Positions 39,001-47,995 are shown, numbered from the stretch's first letter. The stretch: 64,000 nucleotides of DNA from Acidovorax kalamii (GCF_002245625.1 NZ_NOIG01000011.1:434001-498000), one strand, 5' to 3'. Made by a program: numbers and translations. Notes: generated by a model not told the origin, from the sequence alone.

Positions 39001-39748
39001 GGGCCAGTTTGTGCTGCACTACCAGCCCAAGCAGCACCTGGCCAGTGGCGCCCTCGCGGGCGCCGAAGCGCTGATCCGCTGGAACGACCCGCGCCAGGGC
39101 CTGGTGCCGCCGGGCCAGTTCATCCCCATCCTCGAAGAGACCGGCCTGATCTACGACGTGGGCCGCTGGGCGCTGCGGCAGGCGCTGGCCGACAACCTGC
39201 GCTGGCGTCAGGCAGGGCTGGCGCCACTGCGTGTGGCTGTCAACGTGTCGATCCTGCAGCTGCGCCACCGGGGCTTCATTGACGAAGTGCGCAATGCCGT
39301 GGCGCACGACACCGCCGCCGCCCGCGGGCTGGAGCTGGAGATCACCGAAAGCATGGTGATGGACGACGTGGAGCGCAGCACCCAGAGCCTGCACGCGCTG
39401 CGCGAGATGGGCATCACCATCGCCATCGACGACTTCGGCACCGGGTTCTCATCGCTGAGCTACCTGGCCCGGCTGCCGGTGGACACGCTCAAGATCGACC
39501 GTTCGTTCACCATGAACATGGCCTCCGGGCCCCAGGGGCTGTCGCTGGTGTCCACCATCGTCAACCTGGGGCATGCGCTGCGCCTGAAGGTGGTGGCCGA
39601 GGGGGTGGAAACCGAAGACCAGCGCCGGCGGCTGGCGCAGCTGGGCTGCGACGAGATCCAGGGCTACCTGCTCAGCCAGCCGCTGCCTGCCAGCGTGTTC
39701 GAACAGCGCTTCTTGCGCGCTGCGGTGTCAGAGTCGGTACCGCAGTGA
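36095..39748 (+). CDS. REC-GAF-PAS-PAS-GAF-GGDEF-EAL dual-output signalling protein
   Basis: A 1217-residue cytoplasmic c-di-GMP protein. Order: receiver with D52 (ISDILMPTMDG), a coiled segment, GAF (about 160-325), PAS (about 355-465), PAS (about 475-590), GAF (about 605-775), then GGDEF-type and EAL domains (about 785-940 and 950-1200). At residues 863-867 the motif reads GINSF instead of GGDEF, so cyclase activity is unlikely. EAL is intact: E991-A-L, ITESMVMDD, DDFGTGFSSLSYL, KIDRSF and VAEGVET. Phosphodiesterase activity is therefore expected. It starts 20 bases after the receiver gene. Confidence 0.92.
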   Translation: MAKILVVDDLPANRALVVTLIGHSGHQALEAADGAEALALVRAERPDLVISDILMPTMDGYEFVRQLRADHHLAATQVIFYSAHYREQEARNLALACGVTQVLVKPCEPQDILAAIEQALTQIAPRPSVALEHGFQTRHLQLVTDKLTGNVAELEAMNRRLAALTDLNLQLASERDPQVLLANVCRGARELVGAQYAVLCVVRKHSGSAITCTSGIDPARTGPQDRPLDLPVVSHGLLGQLRADRRSERVTNPGGNPSVIGLPAGYPPLHTGLIAPVTSLSFSYGWICLANKEGAEEFSADDEKVLAILGAQVGRIYENGSLYIEVQKHAEQLQVEVFERQRAMDELRASKVSLRRAQALAKITHVISGRDGSFESWQDTLPDILGLPADAVPRSVREWLELVHPHDRGTFRHHALQAAREKVRVDFTYRVLNPAGGLQYLRQVMEPLEDETGRGEVDRWFNTIQDVTKEKRAEEELHESDRRFNTMLDKVEMISLMLDCEGQITYCNDYLLRLTGWEREEVFGRNWFELFVPPETAHVRDVFADLLADRPSAWHYDNEILTRSGERRLVHWNNTVLRSVGGQVTGVASLGEDITERRVAERKIKRLNRVYAMLSGINTLIVRVRQRDELFREACRIAVDHGHFRIAWIGRVDRAERRVVPVGVSGAEADFVQNIHDRLGLFEVPTPGESLASAVVRSGRPVLCDDITGDPRVMLREQLQARGVASIAVLPILVAGEVVAVVALLADEVGFFDAAEMKLLTELASDIGFALDHLDKEDRLSYLAYYDETTGLPNRTLFLERSSQHLRPREGGRAMLGVALMDISRFRNVNDTLGRRGGDELLTQVARRLQRAAGDHFDVARIGINSFGIAVTEARDAGAVALAVDHLMRACFDAPFALGGTELRMAAKAGVAMYPLDGGDAETLLRNAEAATNKAKASADSLLFYTSEMNTRVAETLSLEGRLREALELGQFVLHYQPKQHLASGALAGAEALIRWNDPRQGLVPPGQFIPILEETGLIYDVGRWALRQALADNLRWRQAGLAPLRVAVNVSILQLRHRGFIDEVRNAVAHDTAAARGLELEITESMVMDDVERSTQSLHALREMGITIAIDDFGTGFSSLSYLARLPVDTLKIDRSFTMNMASGPQGLSLVSTIVNLGHALRLKVVAEGVETEDQRRRLAQLGCDEIQGYLLSQPLPASVFEQRFLRAAVSESVPQ

Positions 39749-39810
39749 TGCTATTTTTTTGATAGCTAATTGCGATTGATGGTCGCGCGGTAACGGCACT
39801 TTTTGCTTGA
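39748..39810 (+). repeat. Dispersed TGCTAT...ATAGC repeat, copy 6
   Basis: It begins ATGCTATTTTTTTGATAGC, overlapping the last base of the EAL gene's stop codon, and runs through GGTCGCGCGGTAACGGCAC to TTTTTGCTTGAGG. It separates this gene from the convergent lipoprotein gene. The T-rich loop could help end the transcript. Confidence 0.65.
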
Positions 39811-39820
39811 GGTTCGGGCC

Positions 39821-40693
39821 TTAGCGCACGCGTTCGGTCTCTACCACCAGGTCCAGCAGATAGGCATGGCTGGGCGCATCGGCGGGCAGCTGGCCGTTGC
39901 GTGCCAGCGAGTAGCGCTGCACCCGCAGCACGTTGCGCAGGCCCGGCTCGTGGCGGTAACCCTCGATTTCACCCTGGAAGATGCGCCACTCGCCCACCCC
40001 CTGCCGCACGCCGTTGTCGGCATAGCGCACATCGCGCACGCGCAGGCACTGGGCCTGGGGCATCAGCGGGTGGTTGCAGGCCACGCGCTCGGGGGCCACT
40101 TCCAGAAACATCCGTTCGCCCGCCGAGCCAAAACGCGTTGCGGGTGTGGGTGAACCCGCCAGCTCCCAGCGGCTGCCGTCGGTAAACCACACTGCCAGCT
40201 GTGGCGCGCCGGTGGCGGTGGTGCCCCTCAATTCAAAACGCCGGGCCTGGGGCAGCAGGGTGGCCACCCGCTGCTCCAGATCCATCAGGTCGCGCTCGGC
40301 GCAGGCGCGTTTGGTGGACACCGGCTGGCCCACCTGCAGGCTCGGGCCGCTCAGGGTGTAGCCCGCGCCCATCACGTTGCACAGGTTCTGCACCGACAAC
40401 CGCTGGTCCTCGAAGTGCAGGCGCAGCGGGCGCTTGCCCGCCAGCAGCCAGCCGGGCGCTGCCTGGCCTCGGGCATCGTGGGCGGAGACCAGGTCCCAGT
40501 CGTAAGCCTGCAGCGTGTGGGCAGTTGAAGAGGGGGAGGATGTGGGGGAAGAAGCCGGCGGGGGCTGTGTCATGGGGGCTCCCTGGGGCTGGCTGCTGCA
40601 GGCCGCCAGCAGGGTTGCAAGGGTGGCGGCCGCCAGGGCCTTGCCGAAGGCGGGGCGCCCGCCGCTGAAGGTGTGGAGTCGTTTCAGATGCAT
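39821..40693 (-). CDS. META/DUF4377-like lipoprotein
   Basis: A 290-residue lipoprotein with lipobox LLAACSS (Cys32) after a basic and hydrophobic N-terminus, then a Pro/Ser/Thr-rich linker (to about 60). The first domain (about 60-170) fits the META (HslJ-like) pattern, with DWDLVSAHD, LHFEDQRLSVQNLCNVMGAGY and CAERDLMDLEQR; the second (about 185-290) fits DUF4377, with LEVAPERVACN and VGEWRIFQGEIEGYRHE. META proteins are associated with heat shock and metal or antibiotic tolerance; the role here is inference. It may sit in the outer membrane. Confidence 0.85.
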   Translation of the reverse strand: MHLKRLHTFSGGRPAFGKALAAATLATLLAACSSQPQGAPMTQPPPASSPTSSPSSTAHTLQAYDWDLVSAHDARGQAAPGWLLAGKRPLRLHFEDQRLSVQNLCNVMGAGYTLSGPSLQVGQPVSTKRACAERDLMDLEQRVATLLPQARRFELRGTTATGAPQLAVWFTDGSRWELAGSPTPATRFGSAGERMFLEVAPERVACNHPLMPQAQCLRVRDVRYADNGVRQGVGEWRIFQGEIEGYRHEPGLRNVLRVQRYSLARNGQLPADAPSHAYLLDLVVETERVR

Positions 40694-40823
40694 CCCGCCA
40701 CCTTAGCGGAAAAGCGCCCCGGGCAGGGTAGGAGAAGGGCGCTTTGGGGCGAGCGCCTGGGTAGACTCCGGCCCGGCCCCATGCGTGAAGTGATGCGTGG
40801 ACTCACGCCGCGCAGGCCAGCGT

Positions 40824-42239
40824 TTAGCCCTGTGCAAAGTCCAGCGTGCGCGTTCCCACTGCGGCGGCCAGGTGCGGGTCGTGGGTCACCAGCATCAGCG
40901 CGGCCCCCGTTTCCTGCACGGCGCCCATCAGCACCTGGATGGCCTCCTGCTGCGTGATCGGGTCCAGGCGCGAGGTGGGCTCGTCGGCGAACAGCAGCGC
41001 CGGTTGCGCCACCAGCACCCGCGCCAGCGCAATGCGCTGCAGCTCGCCGCCCGACACCTGGTCGGGCCTGCGCGCCAGCAGGTCCTCGGGCACGCGCAGC
41101 TGCGCCAGGCGCTGCTGCACTGCCTTCCAGTCGCAGCGGTGCAGCCGGGCGGCATCGCGCAGCGACTGGGCCAGGCCGATGTGCGGGGCAAACGAGCCCA
41201 CCGGGTCCTGGTACAGCTTTTGGAACGCATGCGGGCGCAGCCGGGCGCTGCGTTCCACGCGGCCGGTGTCGGGCGCCACCAGGCCCAGCAGCACATTGCC
41301 CAGTGTGCTTTTTCCGGTGCCGCTGGGGCCCTGCACGGCGATGCGTTCGCCGCTGCGCAGTTCCAGGTCCAGTGGCGCAAACAACTTCTGCGCACCATAG
41401 GCTTTGGAGATGCCATGCGCCTGTACGACCGGCTCGCCCAGCGACGGCTCGGCAAACGGCAGCCAGTGGGCCGGGTCGGCCTGCAGCAACTGGCGGGTAA
41501 AGGCGTGCTGCGGCGCGGCGGCCACGGTGTGGATGTCGCCTTGCTCCACCGCCTGCCCGTGGCGCAGCACGATCACCTGGCCGCCCAGCGCCTGCGCCAC
41601 TTGCATGTCGTGGGTGATGGTGAGCAGGCAGCCGCCTGCCTTCAGCACGCCCTGGAACAATTCCACCATGCGGCCGCGCCAATGCGCGTCCAGGCCCTTG
41701 GTGGGCTCATCCACCATGAGCACTGGGGCGCCCCCGGCCAGGGTGATGGCGGCCACGGCGCGCTGGGCCATGCCGCCCGACAGTTGCCAGGGGTAGTGGC
41801 TGCCTGCGCCGCCCAGGCCCGCAGCGCCCAGCACCTGTTCGGCCTGTGCGCTGGCAGCGCTGGGGCGCTGCTGGTGCAGCAGGCGGTACACCTCGGCCAG
41901 CTGCGGTGCCACGCGGGCCAGGGGGTTGAGCGCTAGCGAGGGCTCCTGCGGCAGCAACGCCAGCTTGCGGCCCCACAGTGCGCGGCGCGCGGCGGCGTCC
42001 TGGGCGCGGGTGGTGGCGCCATCTAGCGTGATCTGGCCCATCGCCTGCAGCGCAGGCGGCAGGTTGCCCATGATGGCCTGGGCCAGCAGCGACTTGCCTG
42101 CGCCGCTTTCGCCCACCAGGGTCAGCGCCTCGCCCGGCCGCAGGCTGAAGCCGATGTCGCGCAGAAGCCGCTTGCCGCCCACCTGGATGCCCAGGCCCTC
42201 TACGGCCAGCAGGGCGTCGGATTTCAAAGGCGTGGTCAT
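40824..42239 (-). CDS. Fused double ATPase of a peptide/nickel-type ABC importer
   Basis: Both ATPases of a DppDF/NikDE-like importer are fused in one 471-residue chain. First half: Walker A GESGAGKS (43-50) and signature LSGGMAQR (153-160). Second half: Walker A GPSGTGKS (304-311) and signature VSGGELQR (395-402). Both have Walker B plus D-loop sequence (VDEPTKGLD; ADEPTSRLD). Start ATG 42239 overlaps the permease stop by four bases (ATGA). The open frame continuing upstream is an artefact of overlap with the permeases. It is the last gene of the leftward import operon. Confidence 0.93.
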   Translation of the reverse strand: MTTPLKSDALLAVEGLGIQVGGKRLLRDIGFSLRPGEALTLVGESGAGKSLLAQAIMGNLPPALQAMGQITLDGATTRAQDAAARRALWGRKLALLPQEPSLALNPLARVAPQLAEVYRLLHQQRPSAASAQAEQVLGAAGLGGAGSHYPWQLSGGMAQRAVAAITLAGGAPVLMVDEPTKGLDAHWRGRMVELFQGVLKAGGCLLTITHDMQVAQALGGQVIVLRHGQAVEQGDIHTVAAAPQHAFTRQLLQADPAHWLPFAEPSLGEPVVQAHGISKAYGAQKLFAPLDLELRSGERIAVQGPSGTGKSTLGNVLLGLVAPDTGRVERSARLRPHAFQKLYQDPVGSFAPHIGLAQSLRDAARLHRCDWKAVQQRLAQLRVPEDLLARRPDQVSGGELQRIALARVLVAQPALLFADEPTSRLDPITQQEAIQVLMGAVQETGAALMLVTHDPHLAAAVGTRTLDFAQG

Positions 42240-43078
42240 GCGGTCTCCCGGTCGGGGTTGAGCAGCATCATCGCGGCCACCAGCCACACCAGCAGGGCGG
42301 TGGGGGCGGCAATGAGCCACGGGGCTTCTTCGTAGTAAGGCATGGCCTCGGTCATCATCAGGCCCAGCTCGGGTGTGGGCGGCTGCATGCCCACGCCCAC
42401 AAAACCCAGTGCGGCCAGCGCCAGCACCGCCTGCGATGTGGTGAAGGCCAGCAGCGTGCCCAGCGTGGGCGCCAGCGCAGGCAGAAGGTGGCGGCGCAGC
42501 ACATAGCCGCGCCCAAAACCCAGCAGGCGCGATGCCTGCACCGCGTCGCCCGCCAGCACGGGCCGGGCCACAGCACGGCTCACGCGAAAGTATTCGACCC
42601 ACAGCGCAGCCGACAGGCCCGTATACAGCGCCCACAGCGCGCCGGGCGCCAGGGCGGCCACCAGCAGCACCAGCAGCAGGCCGGGGATGGCGAGCACCGA
42701 GTCCGACAGCATGAGCAGCGCCCGCTCGGTGCGCCCACCGCGCCATGCGGCGGCAATGCCCAGCAGCGTGCCGGGCACGGCGGCGCTCACGGCCGCCAGC
42801 AGCGCCATGCCCAGCGACAGCTGCGCCGCATGCGCCAGCCGCGCCAGCGCCGAGCGGCCCAGCACATCGGTGCCCAGCCAGTGCTGGGCGCTGGGCGGCG
42901 CCAGGGTGTTGCGCAGGTCTTGCACCACCGGGCTGGCGCCCACCAGCCAGGGGCCTAGCAGGGCAAACAGCGCCAGCAGGCCGAGCAGGGCCAAGCCCAG
43001 CATGGTGCGCAGCGGCCAGCGGGGCTGGGCTATTACGGCGCCTGCGGGCGACGAAAGAGTGGAAGGCACGGCACTCAT
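42236..43078 (-). CDS. ABC importer permease, DppC/NikC type
   Basis: Inner membrane permease of the peptide/nickel-type ABC family. From ATG 43078 it has 280 residues, six predicted helices and the EAA-like cytoplasmic loop ASRLLGFGRGYVLRRHLLPA. The first helix region (TMLGLALLGLLALFALLGPW) and the periplasmic motif HWLGTDVLGRS are those of DppC/NikC. The gene begins inside the stop of the upstream permease (ATGA) and its own stop overlaps the ATPase start. It pairs with the other permease to form the channel. Confidence 0.92.
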   Translation of the reverse strand: MSAVPSTLSSPAGAVIAQPRWPLRTMLGLALLGLLALFALLGPWLVGASPVVQDLRNTLAPPSAQHWLGTDVLGRSALARLAHAAQLSLGMALLAAVSAAVPGTLLGIAAAWRGGRTERALLMLSDSVLAIPGLLLVLLVAALAPGALWALYTGLSAALWVEYFRVSRAVARPVLAGDAVQASRLLGFGRGYVLRRHLLPALAPTLGTLLAFTTSQAVLALAALGFVGVGMQPPTPELGLMMTEAMPYYEEAPWLIAAPTALLVWLVAAMMLLNPDRETA

Positions 43079-44043
43079 GCAGCCACCTTCTGGGTATGCC
43101 GGGGGTCCAGCGCGAGGCACGCCGCATCCACCAGCAGGTTGAAGACCACAAACAGCACGCCCATGCACAGGGCCGTGCCTTGCACCACCGGGATGTCGCG
43201 CCCGAACACGGCATGCACCAGCGCATGGCCAATGCCGGGCCAGGCAAACAGCGTCTCCACCACCAGTGCGCCCTCTACCAGAAACAGCGCTTGCACGCCC
43301 AGGTAGGCTGTCACCGGCACGGCGGCATTGCGCAGGCCGTGGCGCATCAGCGCCTGCCAGTCGCTCAGGCCCTTGGTACGTGCAAACTCGAAGTAGGGCG
43401 ACATCACCACCTCGCGCATCGCGGCGCGGGTCACACGCGCCAGCCCGGCGGCCAGTCCCAGCCCCAGCGTGAGCGCAGGCAGCACCAGGCTTGCCTGGCT
43501 CTCGTCACCGCCCGCAGGCAAAAAGCCCCACTGCACCGCCACCAGCAGGATGAGCAGCACCGACAGCAAAAACGGCGGCAGCGCGCGCAGCACCACGGCC
43601 ATCAGCCAGCTGGCCTTGTCCACCCAGCCCTGGGGCCGCAGCCCGGCCCACACGCCCAGCGGCACACCCACGGCAAAAGCAATGGCCAGCGCGGCGGCCG
43701 ACAGGCGCAGCGTAGCGCCCAGGTGGTGCGTGACCTCGTGCCACACCGATCGCTGTGACACCAGCGACTGGCCCAGGTTGAACGTGGCCATGTCGCGCCA
43801 CCAGTGCAGCAGCGCCAGCCAGCCGGGTCGGTCCAGCCCCAGCTCCGCGCGCACCGCGTCGGCGGCAGCGTTGCTCACCAGGTCATAGCCATAGCGGCCC
43901 GCCGCCACGCGCATGGCCAGGTCGCCCGGCAGTGCGCGCACCATCAAAAAGCACAGCGTGCCAATCAGCAGGGACACGGCCAGCACCTGCACCAGCCTGC
44001 GGCCGAGCAGGGCGGCCCAGGGTTTTGACATCAAGGGGTTCAT
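43075..44043 (-). CDS. ABC importer permease, DppB/NikB type
   Basis: From ATG 44043 (MNPLMSKPWAALLGRRLVQV) the 322-residue protein has an N-terminal helix, a periplasmic loop with GLDRPGWLALLHWWRDM, and five more helices with the EAA loop ARTKGLSDWQALMRHGLRNA. These are DppB/NikB features. The start overlaps the stop of the substrate-binding protein gene by four bases (ATGA). The open frame further upstream lies in that gene and is not used. It is the third gene of the importer operon. Confidence 0.92.
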   Translation of the reverse strand: MNPLMSKPWAALLGRRLVQVLAVSLLIGTLCFLMVRALPGDLAMRVAAGRYGYDLVSNAAADAVRAELGLDRPGWLALLHWWRDMATFNLGQSLVSQRSVWHEVTHHLGATLRLSAAALAIAFAVGVPLGVWAGLRPQGWVDKASWLMAVVLRALPPFLLSVLLILLVAVQWGFLPAGGDESQASLVLPALTLGLGLAAGLARVTRAAMREVVMSPYFEFARTKGLSDWQALMRHGLRNAAVPVTAYLGVQALFLVEGALVVETLFAWPGIGHALVHAVFGRDIPVVQGTALCMGVLFVVFNLLVDAACLALDPRHTQKVAA

Positions 44044-45653
44044 GGGTTGTTCCAATCCATGCCGGTCAGGCGGTAAGAACGCTCCAGCGGGTCCAGCGTG
44101 ACGCCCGCCAGCCGGGGGGCCACGGCCACATGCTGGCGGTACCACGCCACGGGGATCACGGGCAGCTCGGTTTGCAGGGTGTGTGTGATGGTTTGCCGCA
44201 GCGCGCGCGTGCGCTCGGGCGTGGTCTGGGTGCGCGTCAGCTCGTGCAGGGCCTGCACCACGGTGTCGCTGTGCCAGCCCATGGCGCCCCAGTCGCCGCC
44301 CTGGGCGGCAAAGTCGCCCGCCAGCGTGCCTGTGGGGTCGGGCACGTTGGCGTAGTTGCGCGCAGCCAGCGCCAGTTGCAGGCTGCCGTCGCGGTGGCCC
44401 CGGGGCACGTCGCCCGAGTTGCCAATGCTCACCTTCACTGCCATGCCCGCCAGCCGCCATTGCTCCTGCAAGGCGGTGGCAATCACCGGCAGCTCGGGCC
44501 GGTCCACAAAGGTGCGGATCACCAGGTGCAGCGGCTGGCCCTGGGCATCGCGCAGGCCGTCGCTGTGGCGCTGCCAGCCAGCGGCCCGCAGCAGGCGCGT
44601 GGCGGCTTCGGGGTCGTGCTGCAGCGGGGGCAGGTGCGGGTTGTGCCACGCGCCCAGCGTGGGCGGCAGTAGCTGCGTAGCCGCCAGCGCCTCGTCGCCC
44701 ATCAGCGCCAGGGCAATGCCCGCACGGTCGATGGCCAGGCTCAGCGCCTGGCGCACGCGCACATCGCGCAGCGCAGGCAGGCCCGCGTTGAGCTTGACGA
44801 TGACGGTGCGCGGCAGCGTGACCGACGCAATGCGCACCGCTGTGCGGCGTGCCAGCGCCGGGTTCTGCGCATGGCGCCGCAGCCGCCGCAGGCTGGCCGG
44901 GTCCAGCCCGTAGGCCAGGTCGGCCTGGCCGCTCTCGGCCATCAACGCGCGGGTTTCGGCTCGGCTGGCGGCCAGGTAGCGCACGGCGGCAATGGCGGGG
45001 CGCGGGCCGTCGTAGTCGTCAAACGCCACGGTCTCCACCTGCTGCGGCGGCACCAGCAGCGCAATGCGGTAGGGGCCGCTGCCAATGATGCTGCGCACCT
45101 TGCCGTCGGTCCCATAGCTGGCAGGGGCCAGCACCATGGTGCTGGAATGCGCCAGCAGCCCGGGCAGGGCAGTGTGGGGTCGTTGCAGGCGGATGAGCAC
45201 CGTGCCCACGTCGGGCGCAGAAATGGATTCGATGGGTGCCTGGCTCAGCAGCGCGGGCGCCACCTGCGCGGCCTGCAGGCTGCGCACCACGGCGGCGGCC
45301 GTCACCGGCGTTCCGTCATGAAAACGCGCCCCAGGCCGCAGCTCAAAGTGCCACACCAGCCCATCCGCCGACCGGCGCCAGAGCCGTGCCAGCGCAGGCC
45401 GGGGCTGGCCGTCGTCTGCAGCGTCCAGCAGGGTTTCGGTGACCTGCATGCGCGTGAACACATATCCACTGCTGGCGGGCGCCAGGCCGCTGATCTCCCA
45501 CGGGCCGACGATTTGCAGCGGCGCGGGGGCGGAGGCGGGGGTTGTGCCCTGCGCCCAGGCAGCGGGCAGGGTGCCTGCCGCCAGCGCGGCCATGGGGGCC
45601 TGCAAGGCGCGGCGTCGCGTCAGCGGCCGAAGAAAAGTCGAGGAAGTGTTCAT
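44040..45653 (-). CDS. Periplasmic substrate-binding protein, family 5
   Basis: A 537-residue periplasmic binding protein of the peptide/nickel/opine family. The N-terminus PLTRRRALQAPMAALAAGTLPAAWA has twin arginines in its signal peptide, suggesting Tat or Sec export with cleavage after AWA. Mature motifs include LRPGARFHDGTPVTAAAV and the C-terminal VWYRQ-like sequence (VAWYRQHVAVAP). It is not lipid-anchored. Because a TonB receptor precedes it, the substrate may be a metal-chelate or siderophore rather than a peptide; that is inference. Confidence 0.91.
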   Translation of the reverse strand: MNTSSTFLRPLTRRRALQAPMAALAAGTLPAAWAQGTTPASAPAPLQIVGPWEISGLAPASSGYVFTRMQVTETLLDAADDGQPRPALARLWRRSADGLVWHFELRPGARFHDGTPVTAAAVVRSLQAAQVAPALLSQAPIESISAPDVGTVLIRLQRPHTALPGLLAHSSTMVLAPASYGTDGKVRSIIGSGPYRIALLVPPQQVETVAFDDYDGPRPAIAAVRYLAASRAETRALMAESGQADLAYGLDPASLRRLRRHAQNPALARRTAVRIASVTLPRTVIVKLNAGLPALRDVRVRQALSLAIDRAGIALALMGDEALAATQLLPPTLGAWHNPHLPPLQHDPEAATRLLRAAGWQRHSDGLRDAQGQPLHLVIRTFVDRPELPVIATALQEQWRLAGMAVKVSIGNSGDVPRGHRDGSLQLALAARNYANVPDPTGTLAGDFAAQGGDWGAMGWHSDTVVQALHELTRTQTTPERTRALRQTITHTLQTELPVIPVAWYRQHVAVAPRLAGVTLDPLERSYRLTGMDWNNP

Positions 45654-45696
45654 TTTTCAGTTTTCCATAGCCCCGCGCGTTCGCCGCAACCGACGA

Positions 45697-45808
45697 AACT
45701 GGCGCGGCCAAAGACCAGTGCCCCCGCGCAAGGGCCGCCCCGCCGCGCTGGGGGCGTCCCCCTCCCGCGTAGCGAGAGAGGGGGAAGGCGCGAAGCGACT
45801 CAGGGGGA
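45697..45808 (+). repeat. 110-base dispersed repeat, copy A
   Basis: The stretch starts ACTGGCGCGGCCAAAGACCA and continues to GCGACTCAGGGGG. It includes GCGCAAGGGCCGCCCCGCCG and a CCCCCTC/GAGGGGG hairpin. A second copy is at 53559-53680. It lies between the 3' end of the TonB receptor gene and the start of the binding-protein gene, where it could reduce read-through. Confidence 0.75.
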
Positions 45809-45814
45809 GCTTCA

Positions 45815-47995
45815 TCAAAACTTGGCTTGCAAACCCACCGTAACGGTGCGTGCGGCCCCCGGCGCCACCCACACGCGGCTGTACGAGCTGGTGTAGTGCA
45901 CCTTGTTGAACACGTTGTCCACGTCCAGCGACAGGTTCAGAGTGGGGCTCAGGCGCCAGTACGCCATCAGCTTGGCCGTGGTGTAGCTGGGCAGCTCAAA
46001 CGCGGCGGTGCCTGCATTGGCCTCGGCCTGCGTGCGGGCCTGGCCCAGGCGTTTGCCCATGTGGGTTACGCCGCCGCCCACGCCATAGCGCTGGCCGTTG
46101 GCCAGTGCGTTTTCGTACACCGCCAGCACGCTGCCGTTGATGCGCGGCACATTCAGCAGGCGGCCGCCCACCTCCAGCGTGTTGTCGCGGGTCACCTCCA
46201 CGTCGTTGACCACCAGGCTCGCATTCACGCGCCAGTGGGTGCTCAGGCGGCCTGCCAGGTCCAGTTCCAGGCCCCGGCTGCGCACTTCGCCTGCAGCGGC
46301 GGAGAAGCCCGCGTTCACCGGGTCGCTGGTCAGCACATTGCGCTTGGTGATGTCGAACAGCGCCGCCGTGGCGCCCAGGCGCTGGTCGGCGCTCTCCCAC
46401 TTGGCGCCCAGCTCTAGCGCACGGGATTTTTCCGGGTCAAAGCCGTTGCCCGCCACATTGCTGCCCGTGTTGGGGCGGAACGAACTGCCCGCATTGGCAT
46501 ACACCGTCCACCTCGGCGTGGGCAGCCAGCTCACGCCCAGGCGCGGCGACACGGCCGAGGGGCTTTGCGCCGTGGTGCGGTGGGTGATGCGGTTTTGCAG
46601 GCTCTGGTCGTAGTGGTCGGCCCGCAGCCCGGCCATCACGCGCCACTGCTCACCCAGCTTGAGGGTGTCCTGCACATACAGCGCGGTGTTGCGCTGCTTC
46701 TCCAGCGTGTCAGTGTTGCGCCCCGGCGTGGGCTGGGCCTGGCCGTAGACGGGGTTGAAGATGTCGATGGCATAGGGCGCGGCAGCGCTGGGGTTCACGC
46801 GCAGCATCACCGAATCCATGCTGAAGCGGTAGCTCTCCACCCCCACCAGCAGCTCATGCTCCAGACCGCCGGTGCGCAGGTTGCCCTGCAGCTCGGCCTG
46901 CACGGCCACATCGTCCGACTGAAAGTCGCGATACCGCCGCTGGCGCGTCAGCGTGCGGCCATTGGCCTGCAGGGCTGTGGCTTCGGTCGAGAAGCCTTCC
47001 ATCCCCGTCTCGCGGTACGACAGCCCCACGCGGCTGCGCCAGTCAGGGTTCCACTCGTGCGACAGCACCAGTTGGTGCGTCTGGTTGGTCACCGTCACAT
47101 CGCCATCGGCAGGCTCGCCCAGAAAGCGGCTGGCGGGCACGGCCCCAAGGCGGTTGTTGACCGCCACCACGCCCCGGTCCAGCGGAGTTGCGTGGCGCAG
47201 AAATTCAGCCGTGTACTCCAGCACCGTGTCAGGCGAGAGCTTCCACGTGAAAGCCGGGGCCACCACCTGCCGCTGCGCGCGCACATGGTCGCGAAAACTG
47301 CCCTTGTCCTCCACCGCCACATTCAGGCGGTAGGCCAGCCGGTCGTTGATGGGGCCGGTGGTGTCCAGCGCCGCACGGCCCAGGCCGTAGCTGCCCGCAT
47401 AGGCCTCCACCGAATGCGCGGCCTTCCACAGCGGCTTCTTGCTCACGATGTTGAGCGTGCCGCCGGGCTCGCTGCTGCCATACAGCGCTGCGGCGGGGCC
47501 TTTGAGGAACTCCACCCGCTCCACCCCCGCCAGATCGCGCGGCGCATTGAAGCCCCGGTTGGACGAAAACCCGTTGAGCAGCGTCGCCATGCCCGTGTTC
47601 TCGTTGCCCGGCAGGCCCCGGATGGCGATGTTGTCCCACAGCCCGCCAAAGTTGTTCTGGCGCGAGACACCGCCCACATAGTCCAGCACATCATCCAGCC
47701 GCGTGGCGCCCAGGTCGTCCAGCGTCTGGCGCGACATCACACGCACCGACTGCGGCAGCTCGCGCAGCGGCAGGCTGGTCTTGGCGCTCTCTGCCTCGTC
47801 GGCGTAGTAGGTGCCTGAGGCACTGCGGCCCACCACGTCCACTGCCGACAAGGTGGGCGGCGTGACCACATCGCCGTCTGCGGCCCAGGCGGGGTGGAGG
47901 GAGGCCAGCAGGGCCGCTGCCGCCAGGGCCGTCAAAGTGGGGCGCGGCAGGGGCGCTGGGCGTGAAGAAGAAACGGAGGAAGAAGAGGAACGCAT
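45815..47995 (-). CDS. TonB-dependent siderophore-type receptor
   Basis: Outer membrane gated receptor of the siderophore type. From ATG 47995 it has 726 residues: signal peptide cleaved near PAWA (about residue 36), plug domain with LPQSVRVMSRQTLDDLGA, NIAIRGLPGNENTGMATLLN and GPAAALYGSSEPGGTLNIVSK (split here into family motifs), then a 22-strand barrel with repeated aromatic turns and the C-terminal F (VGLQAKF). It is encoded upstream of the ABC importer genes on the same strand, so the two are likely one uptake pathway. The frame extends further, but that part is unsupported. The ligand is unknown. Confidence 0.92.
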   Translation of the reverse strand: MRSSSSSVSSSRPAPLPRPTLTALAAAALLASLHPAWAADGDVVTPPTLSAVDVVGRSASGTYYADEAESAKTSLPLRELPQSVRVMSRQTLDDLGATRLDDVLDYVGGVSRQNNFGGLWDNIAIRGLPGNENTGMATLLNGFSSNRGFNAPRDLAGVERVEFLKGPAAALYGSSEPGGTLNIVSKKPLWKAAHSVEAYAGSYGLGRAALDTTGPINDRLAYRLNVAVEDKGSFRDHVRAQRQVVAPAFTWKLSPDTVLEYTAEFLRHATPLDRGVVAVNNRLGAVPASRFLGEPADGDVTVTNQTHQLVLSHEWNPDWRSRVGLSYRETGMEGFSTEATALQANGRTLTRQRRYRDFQSDDVAVQAELQGNLRTGGLEHELLVGVESYRFSMDSVMLRVNPSAAAPYAIDIFNPVYGQAQPTPGRNTDTLEKQRNTALYVQDTLKLGEQWRVMAGLRADHYDQSLQNRITHRTTAQSPSAVSPRLGVSWLPTPRWTVYANAGSSFRPNTGSNVAGNGFDPEKSRALELGAKWESADQRLGATAALFDITKRNVLTSDPVNAGFSAAAGEVRSRGLELDLAGRLSTHWRVNASLVVNDVEVTRDNTLEVGGRLLNVPRINGSVLAVYENALANGQRYGVGGGVTHMGKRLGQARTQAEANAGTAAFELPSYTTAKLMAYWRLSPTLNLSLDVDNVFNKVHYTSSYSRVWVAPGAARTVTVGLQAKF

